This document shows, piece by piece, positions 1 through 8,124 of a stretch of DNA of 63,242 bases; the stretch's first letter is position 1, and each line of letters opens with the position of its first letter. The notes below the pieces were generated by a model. The model was not told the origin of the DNA. It ran no database searches and saw only the letters and a program-made list of their open reading frames with translations. The position numbers and the translations under genes are program-made. This stretch comes from Treponema sp. (lineage in GTDB: Bacteria; Spirochaetota; Spirochaetia; Treponematales; Treponemataceae), in assembly GCA_017534445.1 (NCBI GenBank), contig JAFXWC010000025.1:1-63242 (forward strand), given 5' to 3'.

Positions 1-323
1 GCGGCTTCTTTTTCCGCATTGTGCTTTATGATGGCTGCCTGGTCGGTCTGCTTCTTTACTTCATTGAATGCGGCGCTTTCTGCATCCTTAATGATTTTTT
101 CTGCATCGCCCTGAGCCTTTGTAATCATCTGGGCCTTTTCTGACTCCCAGTTCATCTTAAAGGTTTCGGCTTCCCTGCGCAAATCATCGGCAGAAGGACC
201 TGTGTATTCGGGAACCTCTTCTTCCTCTTCTACAGGAGGCGGAAGGAATTCCTTGTTGAGTTTAAGCAATACTTCGCCCTGTTTATGATTTACCTGGTTT
301 GCTCTGAATACTGTCTGTGCCAT
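1..323 (-). CDS. fliH: Flagellar export ATPase regulator FliH, N-terminal part (cut by window edge)
   Basis: Reading from the ATG at 323 toward base 1 gives an open frame of about 107 codons with no stop. It begins MAQTVFRANQV and runs through a proline- and glutamate-rich stretch (LPPPVEEEEEVPEY) into a charged helical region rich in E, K, A and Q. FliH normally has such a charged elongated N-terminus; it binds the FliI ATPase at the flagellar type III export gate on the cytoplasmic side. The gene follows fliG on the same strand with a gap of about 120 bases, the fliF-fliG-fliH order usual in spirochaetes. The C-terminal FliI-binding half lies outside the window. Identity rests on position and composition, since FliH is poorly conserved. 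Confidence 0.8.
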   Translation of the reverse strand, partial: MAQTVFRANQVNHKQGEVLLKLNKEFLPPPVEEEEEVPEYTGPSADDLRREAETFKMNWESEKAQMITKAQGDAEKIIKDAESAAFNEVKKQTDQAAIIKHNAEKEA

Positions 324-444
324 TTGCGCATCTCCATTTTATCTTTAGCCAAGGATTTTAAACCTTCTCTAAAACTTAAACATCATAACTTAATAAAACA
401 ATTTACAGCAGCACTTTGCAGACACTGCTGTAAACTGAGGAATA

Positions 445-1527
445 TCAAACAAACTCGTCGTCGGCAGAACGCGCAATGACGATTTCGCCGGAGTCTTCAA
501 GACGCCTGATTACGGAAACAATCTTCTGCTGGGATTCTTCTACATCCTTCAAGCGGACAGGTCCCATGTATTCCATGTCTTCCTTAAGCATAGAAGCGGC
601 ACGCTTAGACATGTTGCGGAAGATCTTGTCCTGAACTTCGCTATCAACCGACTTAAGGGCCTTTGCAAGCTCCTGCTGGTCAACTTCACGCAGAACTTTC
701 TGAATAGCACGGTCGTCGAGCATAACAATGTCTTCGAATACGAACATGCGCTTCTTGATTTCTTCTGCAAGTTCCGGATCGTCTTCTTCCAAGGTTTCGA
801 TGATGGCCTTTTCGGAAGAACGGTCAACAAGGTTAAGGATTTCAACGATGCTGTCAACACCACCAGCTGCGGTGTAGTCTTCGGAAGACAGTGTTGAAAG
901 CTTCTTTTCAAGAACACGCTCAACCTCACGCAAAACGTCTGGGCTTGTGCGGTCCATTGTTGCAAGGCGCTTTGAAACTTCCGGCTGAATGTCTGCCGGG
1001 AGGTTCTGCAAGATAACTGCTGCCTTCTGCGGTTCAAGGTAAGCAAGGATAAGGGCAATTGTCTGCGGATATTCCTGCTGTACGAAGTTGAGCAAGTGGG
1101 CAGGGTCTGTACGGCGGATAAAGTCGAACGGACGAACCTGAAGGCTTGATGTAAGGCGGTTGATGATGTCAATTGCCTTCTGGCTACCCAATGATTTTTC
1201 GAGCAACTCGCGGGCATAGTCAATACCACCAGTGGTGATAAAGTTCTGAGCCTGCATGAGCTCCTGGAATTCTTCAAGAACTTGATCCTTAAAGTCTGCG
1301 TCAACTGTTTCAAGGCGGGCAATCTCAAAGGTAAGAGTTTCAACCTCGTCCTCGCGCAAATGCTTCATTACTTCCGATGAAACATCGCTTCCAAGTGCCA
1401 CAAGGAATATGGCAGCCTTCTGACGGCCAGTAAGGCTCTTGTAGTCATGGGAGTTCTTCTTTTTGCCGCTTCCGGGTTTTATCTGCTGCTTTATGCCGGA
1501 ACCGGAAGTCTTCTCTTCGTCTGCCAT
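445..1527 (-). CDS. fliG: Flagellar motor switch protein FliG
   Basis: 360 residues, slightly longer than the usual 330-345 because of a basic N-terminal tail of about 28 residues rich in G, K and S. FliG forms the upper part of the C-ring, binds FliF through its N-domain and contacts the stator MotA through its C-domain, so it is central to torque and direction switching. Visible signatures are the N-terminal block TGRQKAAIFLVALGSDVSSEVMKHL, the middle-domain EYPQTIALILAYL with the EHPQ-like turn, and the C-terminal run MFVFEDIVMLDDRAIQKVLREVD with its charged residues. The ribosome site GGAGGAG lies inside the last codons (M-E-E) of fliF, five bases from the stop, so the two genes are translationally linked. 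Confidence 0.97.
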   Translation of the reverse strand: MADEEKTSGSGIKQQIKPGSGKKKNSHDYKSLTGRQKAAIFLVALGSDVSSEVMKHLREDEVETLTFEIARLETVDADFKDQVLEEFQELMQAQNFITTGGIDYARELLEKSLGSQKAIDIINRLTSSLQVRPFDFIRRTDPAHLLNFVQQEYPQTIALILAYLEPQKAAVILQNLPADIQPEVSKRLATMDRTSPDVLREVERVLEKKLSTLSSEDYTAAGGVDSIVEILNLVDRSSEKAIIETLEEDDPELAEEIKKRMFVFEDIVMLDDRAIQKVLREVDQQELAKALKSVDSEVQDKIFRNMSKRAASMLKEDMEYMGPVRLKDVEESQQKIVSVIRRLEDSGEIVIARSADDEFV

Positions 1528-1531
1528 AATC

Positions 1532-3244
1532 CTACTCCTCCATCAGCCAAGTACGTATAAGCATTGCCACGTCTTCTGGATGTTCCTTTGCTATAGCAAT
1601 GGCATTCTCCTGAAGTTCGGCGCGTTTTCTTTCTTCGACGGACATTGTAACTTCCATGCCCTGTTCTTTTGCGTCCCAGAGAGCCTGTTCGCGTTCGGCC
1701 TGCTGCTTGCGGAGAAGTTCCTCTGCGCGGAGCCTTCTGCGGCGTTCGATCTCGCGGGAAATAATCCTGAAGAGAATGAATGCCACAAGAAGAACAACAA
1801 TACCAATAAGCAAGAGCAAAAGCGTTGTACGGCGCTGCTGTGCCTTGATAAAGCGCAAGTCTTCTTCCTTAAACTGCTCTGAGCGGTCATAACCAATGTT
1901 TGTAACGGTTACGCTGTCTCCACGGGAAGCCTTGTATCCAACGGCATTCTGAACAAGCTTTGTAGCCTCGGCAATCTCTTCTTTTGAAAGAGGAACGTAT
2001 TCACGCTCGTAGCCACCAGACTTTGTAATGCGGACCTTACCCTGGTCATCATACAAAGGATAGTTCCACTTACCGTCTATGTTAACAGAAACCGTAATAC
2101 GGTCAGGTGTATTAGGAAGAACGTTTTCTGTTGAATGAGTTTCGTTTACAACATAATTTCTTTTAGTTCCCTTCTCGGTGGACTTTCCAATCATGTTGTC
2201 ATTGTCTGAATATACCGGAGGATTCTGGCCTTCAACACCGGCTGGACCTTCTGGATTGTAGCCAGTACCAGTGAATTCCTTGTCTACAGTCTCTTCAGAG
2301 ATTGCTATTTTTTCCACAACCAAAGAGTCATCATAAGGAGTGTTTACGTTATCCGGCTTGATTGTAATACCGCCATACTCCTTCTTTTCACTCTTCTTTT
2401 CGGACATGTCCATTTCTACCTTCATGTTGGCAACACGGACACGGTCATCTGTATAGATTGACTGGAGCGACTTAAGGACAGCAGCCGTATACTCGCTTTC
2501 GCGCTTGCTGATAATCTTCTGTGCCTTTTCTATAGAAGACATGCGGTTGTATTCTTCCTGGCCCTTGGTGTCGTTAATTTCCTCGCCAGTAGAACCATCT
2601 ATAATAGTGATGTACTCGCAGTCATCCTTAAGACCTTCAACGCTGCGTGCAATAAGGTGCTGAATGCCCTTTACGTGAGGCCTAAGCTCTGCACCAGACT
2701 TTGCAAACAAAACAACGCTCGCCGTAGTGGGAGCCTGTTCTTCCGTAAAGAGCTTGTCGTCCGGCAACACAAGGCGAACGTTTGCACGGGAAACAAAGTC
2801 CAACTGCTTAAGGTGGCCTTCCAAGAGGCGTTCTTGTGCTTCCTGCCATTCAACCTTGTTCTGGAAGTCTGACTGGCTCCAGCGCTGTGTGTTAAAGAGT
2901 GAATACGGGTCTTTTGCGGCAGGCTCAAGTCCTTCGGAAACAAGAATTGACCTGTAGCGCTTGGCTGTCTTTTCGTCATCAACAGAAATATATCCGTCCT
3001 GAGAGACATAAGAGCGTACGTTGTCATTGTCAAGGCGTGTTACTATTTGGCTGCGAAGGACCTCGTCATTTACCGGTGAATTGAACAAGCGTACTGTTGC
3101 AGGCCTTGCCGAAAACTTCATCATCATGACAATGGCAATAACAATCAGTACGATTATACCGATGAGGATTCCCTTCTGGAGCGGAGTCCACTTTCCCCAC
3201 TTTTCTTTTACTGTTTGTGTTCTTTTTTTAAACCATTCGTTCAT
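1532..3244 (-). CDS. fliF: Flagellar MS-ring protein FliF
   Basis: 570 residues, the usual FliF length. FliF builds the membrane-embedded MS ring on which rotor and export apparatus assemble. A first membrane helix is near residues 24-42 (GILIGIIVLIVIAIVMMM) and a second near 470-490 (TTLLLLLIGIVVLLVAFILF). Between them are the periplasmic ring-building motifs, including the block containing ARVRLVLP-like FVSRANVRLVLPDD and the conserved VTVTNIGYD region. The cytoplasmic tail is highly charged and is the FliG-binding end. The start is supported by GGGAGGGGAAG just upstream. A 222-base gap separates it from fliE, so it may have its own promoter. Confidence 0.97.
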   Translation of the reverse strand: MNEWFKKRTQTVKEKWGKWTPLQKGILIGIIVLIVIAIVMMMKFSARPATVRLFNSPVNDEVLRSQIVTRLDNDNVRSYVSQDGYISVDDEKTAKRYRSILVSEGLEPAAKDPYSLFNTQRWSQSDFQNKVEWQEAQERLLEGHLKQLDFVSRANVRLVLPDDKLFTEEQAPTTASVVLFAKSGAELRPHVKGIQHLIARSVEGLKDDCEYITIIDGSTGEEINDTKGQEEYNRMSSIEKAQKIISKRESEYTAAVLKSLQSIYTDDRVRVANMKVEMDMSEKKSEKKEYGGITIKPDNVNTPYDDSLVVEKIAISEETVDKEFTGTGYNPEGPAGVEGQNPPVYSDNDNMIGKSTEKGTKRNYVVNETHSTENVLPNTPDRITVSVNIDGKWNYPLYDDQGKVRITKSGGYEREYVPLSKEEIAEATKLVQNAVGYKASRGDSVTVTNIGYDRSEQFKEEDLRFIKAQQRRTTLLLLLIGIVVLLVAFILFRIISREIERRRRLRAEELLRKQQAEREQALWDAKEQGMEVTMSVEERKRAELQENAIAIAKEHPEDVAMLIRTWLMEE

Positions 3245-3360
3245 CTTCCCCTCCCGAGAACGAACATAAGGTTGCCCGTAAAGACCTTTTTAAGGTTTTT
3301 GCAAGCTCCCCAGATTTTAATACCCATAGCATTCCCACTAACTATATGTATTAAGTGATT

Positions 3361-3381
3361 CAATATTATAACATAATATTG
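3361..3381. repeat. Perfect AT-rich inverted repeat in the fliE-fliF gap
   Basis: CAATATTAT-AAC-ATAATATTG has 9-bp perfect arms. It lies in the unusually long (222 base) gap between fliE and fliF, where the operon is otherwise tight. No T-tract follows on either strand, so it is not a clear terminator; it could be a protein-binding site or a transcript-processing hairpin. Beyond this and a weak AAGTC/GACTT pairing near 3391-3407, I see no gene in 3245-3466. Confidence 0.5.
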
Positions 3382-3466
3382 AAAATTTGAAAAGTCTTAA
3401 AATGACTTTTTGAATGCTAACGGAAGGTTCGGGCACCCCAAAAACTTAACTTTTTGGAGATTCCCA

Positions 3467-3832
3467 CTATCTGTTCTGAGACAGTTCGTTCCAACCGGTT
3501 ATAAGGCGGTCTATGACCGTCTGTGCCAGGTTCAATGACATTTTTGCCTTTGCCATGGCCGTAGTTACATCATGAATGTCAACGCTGTCCGGGTCAGTGA
3601 TAATCTGTTCCTGGAGCTTTGAAACGTTAACCTGCTGCGCGTTCATCTCGCATGCAGCCTCAAGCATTGCGTTTTCAAAGTCGCCGCGCTTGATCTGTTC
3701 TTTTGGAGCAGCGTCAGTAACGTTGCCAAAAGAATCCATATAAAGTTTCTTTGCTGTGTCTATTACAGGTTTTGTACCCAGATGAGCCGGGTTTGTCCTG
3801 TTCAGCTCAAGGCTTCCAATTGTAAAGTCCAT
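3467..3832 (-). CDS. fliE: Flagellar hook-basal body protein FliE
   Basis: 121 residues, the normal FliE size. FliE joins the MS ring to the proximal rod in the periplasm and is exported by the flagellar secretion system, so it has no Sec signal. The C-terminal half has the family pattern: FENAMLEAACEMNAQQVNVSKLQEQIITDPDSVDIHDVTTAMAKAKMSLNLAQTVIDRL, matching the usual DVHxVxxAxxKAxLSLxLxxxVRxKxxxAYxE block, with a divergent last few residues (ITGWNELSQNR). It sits 14 bases after flgC on the same strand, the standard flgB-flgC-fliE order. Confidence 0.95.
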   Translation of the reverse strand: MDFTIGSLELNRTNPAHLGTKPVIDTAKKLYMDSFGNVTDAAPKEQIKRGDFENAMLEAACEMNAQQVNVSKLQEQIITDPDSVDIHDVTTAMAKAKMSLNLAQTVIDRLITGWNELSQNR

Positions 3833-3846
3833 TGTCTAAGCCTCCA

Positions 3847-4305
3847 TTACTGTCCGATTTCCAGGGCTGCAGAGAACATTTCCTTGCTTCCCTGAATTAC
3901 GGCTGAATTTGCTTCGTATGCGCGGTTTGCGCTTATCATGTCCACCATTTCGTTTACGATGTTTACGTTGGGGTATTCAACGTAGCCCTTGTTTGGGCCT
4001 GACTGAATCGCATCCGGGTGATCGGGATCATAAACCATGCGTCCCTGGGCTGTATCTTTTACAATTTCGCGTACGTGAACGCCTTTGCCCGGTCCGTTGT
4101 CCTGGTCATCATTAACAAAAGGAAGCCGCCATGTAGGATGTTCGTTTGCAATCGGCTCCACAATAACGCTCTGCTTGCGGTAGCATCCGCCTTCCTGAGT
4201 TCTTGTGGTGGTTGCGTTGGCAATGTTGTTGGAAATAACATCTGTGCGGAGGCGCTCAACGCTCATTCCTGTGGCTGCAATGTTAATGCTTGTATATAAT
4301 CCCAT
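3847..4305 (-). CDS. flgC: Flagellar basal-body rod protein FlgC
   Basis: 152 residues, the normal FlgC length. FlgC is a proximal rod component. The N-terminus INIAATGMSVERLRTDVISNNIANATTTRT carries the rod/hook family signature with the NNIAN core, and the C-terminus VNIVNEMVDMISANRAYEANSAVIQGSKEMFSAALEIG is the paired C-terminal helix typical of FlgC. The middle NGPGKGVHVREIVKDT and YVEYPNVNIVNEM blocks are also standard. Ten bases separate it from flgB and fourteen from fliE, so it belongs to the flgB operon. Confidence 0.97.
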   Translation of the reverse strand: MGLYTSINIAATGMSVERLRTDVISNNIANATTTRTQEGGCYRKQSVIVEPIANEHPTWRLPFVNDDQDNGPGKGVHVREIVKDTAQGRMVYDPDHPDAIQSGPNKGYVEYPNVNIVNEMVDMISANRAYEANSAVIQGSKEMFSAALEIGQ

Positions 4306-4315
4306 ATTCTACTCC

Positions 4316-4741
4316 TTAGATTTTCTTCATGGCCGTGTTGACCTGGCTGAATTCAAAGTTTTCAAGCTGGGTCAAGAGCTGGTACTGCATTTGAATCTGA
4401 ACAAGGTTCATTGCTTCCTGCTCTGCGTCCACATTGTTGCCGTTTGCCTTGGCTGTGGTCGTATAGTCAGTAACGCGGCGGGGCTCAACCTTTCGCCAGT
4501 CACGGGGCTGTTCGCTCTGAACGTGGCGGGGATCGCTTGTAATCATGCGGAATCCTTCGTGGCTGTTGTCCCTGGATTCAAAAGCACGCTTTAGCTCGCT
4601 TTCAAAATTGACCTGCTGCTTTTTGTAGTTGGGCACTTCGCTGTTGGCAATGTTGTTGGCAGTCACCTGGTAGCGGAGGCTCTGTACATCAAGAGCGCGA
4701 GAAAGAAGATCTACTGAATTTACAAAACTGTTCATACCCAT
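4316..4741 (-). CDS. flgB: Flagellar basal-body rod protein FlgB
   Basis: 141 residues; a proximal rod protein exported by the flagellar system. The N-terminal half holds LSRALDVQSLRYQVTANNIANSEVPNYKKQQVNFESEL, with the NNIAN signature, and the C-terminus NNVDAEQEAMNLVQIQMQYQLLTQLENFEFSQVNTAM is the matching coiled helix. It is the first gene of the flagellar run here. Two in-frame ATGs at 4741 and 4735 are possible; neither has a strong purine-rich site. The upstream gap holds a copy of the dispersed intergenic element, reading toward this gene. Confidence 0.95.
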   Translation of the reverse strand: MGMNSFVNSVDLLSRALDVQSLRYQVTANNIANSEVPNYKKQQVNFESELKRAFESRDNSHEGFRMITSDPRHVQSEQPRDWRKVEPRRVTDYTTTAKANGNNVDAEQEAMNLVQIQMQYQLLTQLENFEFSQVNTAMKKI

Positions 4742-4835
4742 ACACTGATTTTCGGCAAATGGTTACAAAAGTTTACAAAATAATTACAGGCAAGGCAAGT
4801 TACAGTCAAAGGCTAGAGTTTTTTGACATTTTTCT

Positions 4836-5015
4836 TCTGGAGCGTACTGCTTGGTCTTACTGTTCGGAAGGCTACGCCATTCCGAAGCTTTTTTTGATAT
4901 CCCGCTTTGCAGGGTTCCGGCTAACGCCTCCATTGCTGGCGGTTCGGCCCTTCGACAAGCTCAGGGACCGCTCCGTCAGCAACGGCTACGCCGCCCTTCC
5001 AATCGGGGCTAGGCT
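4836..5015 (-). repeat. Dispersed intergenic element, copy 1 (full), between flgB and a divergent lipoprotein gene
   Basis: This fills most of the 346-base gap 4742-5087. Read on the minus strand it starts with AGCCTAGCCCCGATTGGAAG at 5015, passes the inner segment ending AAAGCGGG near 4901, and ends CAGTACGCTCCAGA at 4836. It contains a CCTTCGACAAGCTCAGGGACC palindrome-like core near 4950-4972. The same edges recur at eleven other places in the window, always between genes. The remaining bases of the gap hold the promoter and ribosome site of the next gene. Confidence 0.8.
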
Positions 5016-5038
5016 GTATGGCAAGGAATAGAATTTCC

Positions 5039-5066
5039 TTGACTATAGAAGACTATAGCATATAAT
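5039..5066 (+). promoter_or_regulatory. Sigma-70 type promoter for the lipoprotein gene
   Basis: TTGACT (5039-5044), a 16-base spacer and TATAAT (5061-5066), followed by GGAAG just before the ATG at 5088. Close to consensus, so probably strong and constitutive. Confidence 0.75.
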
Positions 5067-5087
5067 AATAGAAGAAAAGGAAGTAAA

Positions 5088-5999
5088 ATGAAGCTAGTCA
5101 AGAGGGTGCTTTTTTGCGCTGCCACAGTTTACGCCACGGCAATTTGCCTTTCATGCGACAAGAATCAGGAAATTCAGCAAAAGGCACAGGAAGAAGAGCA
5201 CGAACTAAGAATACTTTCAGTAAATTCATCCGCACCCCTGCCCCCTCTTTACAGCGAGGAATTCTTTAAGGCCGTAATACTTGTTCGCCAGGCAGAACTT
5301 TGCATTCCCGGACGCGACAAAAAGATGCACACCGTAAAAAAGATTTACGCCCCTTCGGAAACGGATGCCGTACAGCTGGACCTTGTCTACAAAAACGGAA
5401 GGCCGGAAACCAAGCTTGTTAAGGGAGCAGACAAAGCCACAGCCTACTTTCATGCAGTTTACGACAACGTGGACTACTGGGTTTTAAAGGATTCTGCCGC
5501 GCTAAATTCGGAAAGTGCGGTCATTACGGAAAGCACGGCTCTTTACAAAGACAGTTCCCTAAAAAACAGAATTGCGGAAAAGGGAGCAAGTCTTTCTTTT
5601 GGAACAGTTGTTGCAAAGCCTCTTGTACAGGAAGAAGCGGACTCTCCCGCAGAAAAAATCTTCTATTATAATAAGCAGCTGGCTTGTGTTCAGGAAGCCT
5701 ACGTAAAAAAAGGCAGCGCAAGCAAGGCAAACGACGACATTGCGGTTCTAAAGATTGTAGAAGAGCTAAAGAAAACCCAGAGGGCGGTTGCAAGGAACAA
5801 CCTCTTTGCAAGAGCCGCAAAGTACAAGCCCTCACCCGCGGTAAAAGCTGCCCTTGAAGCCCAAAAAGTGGAGCGAATTTCCTACGACTATCAGGAAGTA
5901 CTTGAAAGCATCACAAAGATGAACCAGAAGAAGAGCTACGGCATAAACGTTAACGAGCTTATGACCGTAGACCAGAGCAAGGACCCCTTTGGCAACTAG
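5088..5999 (+). CDS. Putative lipoprotein with SH3-like region, function unknown
   Basis: 303 residues. The N-terminus MKLVKRVLFCAATVYATAICLSC is a type II signal peptide with lipobox ICLSC and acylated Cys about residue 23, so the protein is probably membrane-anchored in the cell envelope. Residues about 95-185 alternate short beta-type segments (VTESTALYKDSSLKNRIAEKGASLSFGTVV) that resemble an SH3-like domain; the C-terminal third is charged and helical. I do not recognise a catalytic motif. The start is supported by GGAAG and by a near-consensus promoter upstream. It is transcribed alone and convergent with the YczE-type gene. Similar lipoproteins are common in treponemes without known role. 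Confidence 0.85.
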   Translation: MKLVKRVLFCAATVYATAICLSCDKNQEIQQKAQEEEHELRILSVNSSAPLPPLYSEEFFKAVILVRQAELCIPGRDKKMHTVKKIYAPSETDAVQLDLVYKNGRPETKLVKGADKATAYFHAVYDNVDYWVLKDSAALNSESAVITESTALYKDSSLKNRIAEKGASLSFGTVVAKPLVQEEADSPAEKIFYYNKQLACVQEAYVKKGSASKANDDIAVLKIVEELKKTQRAVARNNLFARAAKYKPSPAVKAALEAQKVERISYDYQEVLESITKMNQKKSYGINVNELMTVDQSKDPFGN

Positions 6000-6022
6000 C
6001 GTGTATAATCTTAAATAGCGGG

Positions 6023-6082
6023 TCATTCCGAACTCGTTTCGGAATCCATGAACACAGACCCTGAATCAAGTTCAGGGTGACA
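6023..6082. repeat. Pair of short palindromic repeats
   Basis: Two hairpins: ATTCCGAACTCGTTTCGGAAT (about 6025-6045) and CCCTGAATCAAGTTCAGGG (about 6059-6077) followed by TGACA. These have the sequence style of the common genome-dispersed palindromes found in many bacteria. They lie between two convergent stop codons and may act as a two-way transcription end. Confidence 0.6.
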
Positions 6083-6083
6083 G

Positions 6084-6743
6084 TTATTTATTAACGGGAT
6101 TCAACAGCAGCCTGGAAACTTCCACAACGCCTCGGTGCCTTAAATTCCTTGGTTCAAAGCGGATGATGTAATAGACAAGCTGCATTACAAGCCCTGCCCC
6201 AAAAGTGCTGATTACAGTTCCAATTCCTACAGGCCCGCCAAGAAGCCAGCCCGCAAGCAAAACGAATGCCCAAAGGAGTACCTCTACAAAACCAATGGGA
6301 AGCCGGGGCATTCTTTTTCCAAGTCCAACAAGAAGGGAGTCCCTTGGACCGCAGCACTGGGCACACTTCATGTAAACAGCCATTCCCAAAGCCATAAAAA
6401 CAAAGCCTACAAGCATGATTGCTATTCCTGCAGCAAGGCCTTTGTTAAGTGGAAAGGGATTTACGCTGTTAAAAAACTGCACGAAGTTCCCGGTAAAAAG
6501 AGCATCTATTATGGTTCCGTAGCCAATTTTTTCTTTTAGCAAAATGTCTATCAGCAAAATTGTAACAGCCACCAGGGTCATGCAAAGTCCGTAGTTTAGC
6601 GGAAGGTGGTGGGAAAGCCCCATTCCAAGGCAGTCCCAGGGAGCAAGGCCTATGTTTGCAAAAATTGTAAGGTGAACGCCAAAAGAAAATATGAACAATC
6701 CGATTATTATACGAATCCATTCAAGTATTATTGTTTTCCGCAT
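6084..6743 (-). CDS. YczE/YyaS-type integral membrane protein
   Basis: 219 residues with about five membrane helices: residues 10-28, 47-66, 100-125, 145-170 and 173-192. The pattern FSFGVHLTIFANIGLAPWDCLGMGLS near the start, GYGTIIDALFTGNFVQFF in the middle and CGPRDSLLVGLGKRM later matches the YczE/YyaS/YitT-like family (COG2364). In this family the GLAPWD and GPRD segments are highly conserved; function is unknown, transport being the usual guess. The start overlaps the end of the YgjP-type gene by 23 bases, so these genes are probably co-transcribed. Confidence 0.85.
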   Translation of the reverse strand: MRKTIILEWIRIIIGLFIFSFGVHLTIFANIGLAPWDCLGMGLSHHLPLNYGLCMTLVAVTILLIDILLKEKIGYGTIIDALFTGNFVQFFNSVNPFPLNKGLAAGIAIMLVGFVFMALGMAVYMKCAQCCGPRDSLLVGLGKRMPRLPIGFVEVLLWAFVLLAGWLLGGPVGIGTVISTFGAGLVMQLVYYIIRFEPRNLRHRGVVEVSRLLLNPVNK

Positions 6744-7314
6744 ATACCCTCTTCATGTAGGCACCCCCGTTTTCCTTTAGCCACTTGTCGCAAGCCTTGT
6801 AGTTGGGAAAGACGCCTTCAACTTCCGCGTAGAATTCTTTTGAATGATTCATGTGGCGGCGGTGGCACAACTCGTGAACCACAACGCTGTCCAAAACATC
6901 ACTTGGCATTATGACCAAAAGACAGTTGAAATTCAAGTTGCCGCTTTGGGCACAGCTCCCCCATCTGGAAGACTGTAGCCTTATGGAAATGCGGCCGTAT
7001 GTTACGCCAAGCTTTTTTGCCCAGAATTCCACCCGCTCTGGAATTATTTTTTTTGCATCCTTCCTTATGCGCCTTAACTCCTCTTCAGAAAGAAGCCCCA
7101 TGTCCCTGGCCCTTTGCTTCTCGCACTCCTGCTTTTTAAGGTGCTTTTCTATCCAGCCCTTTTTTAAGAGAATAAATTCTTTTACGGTAGCTTCGCTTAT
7201 TCCGTAGGGTGCCTTTACCAGCAAGCTTCCGTCCGGCATTAGGCTTAAAGAAATTGTCCGCCGGCGGGATTTTTTTATTGTGTAGGTTAGGTTCATGTTG
7301 GTTAGGGGCATCAT
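6721..7314 (-). CDS. YgjP-like zinc metallopeptidase-fold protein (DUF45)
   Basis: 197 residues. The C-terminal half shows VVHELCHRRHMNHSKEFYAEVEGVFPNYKACDKWLKENG: the HELCH zinc motif with a third ligand in the NHSKEF helix, and the upstream RWGSCAQSGNLNFNCLLVIMP block, which together define the DUF45/YgjP family (COG1451). The family looks like a protease but one member has been reported as a nucleotide pyrophosphatase, so the reaction here is open. It overlaps the preceding XRE regulator by 4 bases and the following membrane protein by 23, indicating one transcript. Confidence 0.85.
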   Translation of the reverse strand: MMPLTNMNLTYTIKKSRRRTISLSLMPDGSLLVKAPYGISEATVKEFILLKKGWIEKHLKKQECEKQRARDMGLLSEEELRRIRKDAKKIIPERVEFWAKKLGVTYGRISIRLQSSRWGSCAQSGNLNFNCLLVIMPSDVLDSVVVHELCHRRHMNHSKEFYAEVEGVFPNYKACDKWLKENGGAYMKRVYAENNNT

Positions 7315-7940
7315 ACTTCCATAAGCATTTCTACAGGACAGGAAAGTGCTTTTGAAAGCGCAATCACACTTTCTGCTTTTGCAGCATTTATGTTTTTTAC
7401 CTGCTGCTCGTACTGCTGGATTGTGCGAACGGGTACACCGGAAATTTCTGCAAGCTGGCTTTGGGAAAGAGATGCCTTAAGGCGGTATTTCTTTAGGTTG
7501 CTTTCTCCCTTGCGTGAATTATAGAGCTCCTTCATTTTGTCGCAGAAGTGGGTTACGTCCATTTCGTGGTAAGGGGTGTACATTGCAAGGATTTCTGTTA
7601 TGGGAATTAGGGAATCTATTTGCCTAAAGGTTAGGTTTGTCTGCCACTGAAAATATGCAAGTGCCCAGCCTGTCCAGTATTCAGGGCTTCTGTTGGCAGC
7701 GGGACGGTATTTGTCTGCAAGGCTTTCGTCCCCCAAGACTTCCAGAGCCAGCTCCACCCCTGACTTTCCTGCAATCAAGGCTGCATCTCCAGAACCAAAG
7801 CGCAAGGAAACATTCGATGCAAGAAAGATTCCGTAAAAGGCGGCAAGGCTTAAGTTCAGGTCATAAACTGCAAAGTCAAGCATTGAAGCCAATGTTGTCT
7901 GGGCCTTTGAAAGGTAGCTTTTATCGTAGGCGTGAATCAT
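7311..7940 (-). CDS. XRE regulator with antitoxin-type N-terminal domain
   Basis: 209 residues in two parts. Residues 1-130 (MIHAYDKSYLSKAQTTLASMLDFAVYDL ... EYWTGWALAYFQWQTNLTFRQI) match a domain I know from Firmicute regulators encoded beside DUF3990/DUF3791 toxin genes. Residues about 145-205 (LKKYRLKASLSQSQLAEISGVPVRTIQQYEQQVKNINAAKAESVIALSKAL) are a clear helix-turn-helix of the XRE/Cro type. No DUF3990- or DUF3791-like gene is adjacent; the downstream partner is the YgjP-type protein instead, overlapping by 4 bases. A near-perfect palindrome 97 bases upstream is a likely self-regulation site. Confidence 0.8.
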   Translation of the reverse strand: MIHAYDKSYLSKAQTTLASMLDFAVYDLNLSLAAFYGIFLASNVSLRFGSGDAALIAGKSGVELALEVLGDESLADKYRPAANRSPEYWTGWALAYFQWQTNLTFRQIDSLIPITEILAMYTPYHEMDVTHFCDKMKELYNSRKGESNLKKYRLKASLSQSQLAEISGVPVRTIQQYEQQVKNINAAKAESVIALSKALSCPVEMLMEV

Positions 7941-8036
7941 CGGCCTTTACCTCCTCTAGTCATTGCGGACTTTGCCGAATCCAAAAAGAGGTTTTTCTAT
8001 GATTTTATCAGAGCCGTGATATATTGTCTTTTGCAC

Positions 8037-8053
8037 AGGAGTATTATACTCCT
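8037..8053. promoter_or_regulatory. Palindromic operator candidate upstream of the XRE gene
   Basis: AGGAGTAT-T-ATACTCCT is a 17-base palindrome with 8-bp perfect arms, between the XRE start (7940) and the neighbouring membrane gene (8241). It is not followed by a T-tract. Such symmetrical sites are the usual autoregulatory targets of dimeric XRE proteins. Confidence 0.5.
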
Positions 8054-8124
8054 AAAGATGTATAATTGGCAAGTGGGGGAAAATGTGGATTATGCATGAT
8101 TTACTTTTTCTTGGCAGAAGTTGA

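Noticed and set aside
549..1343. 264-codon frame overlapping fliG on the same strand in another phase
   Set aside because: A shadow of fliG; composition is leucine-, serine- and arginine-rich with no domain.
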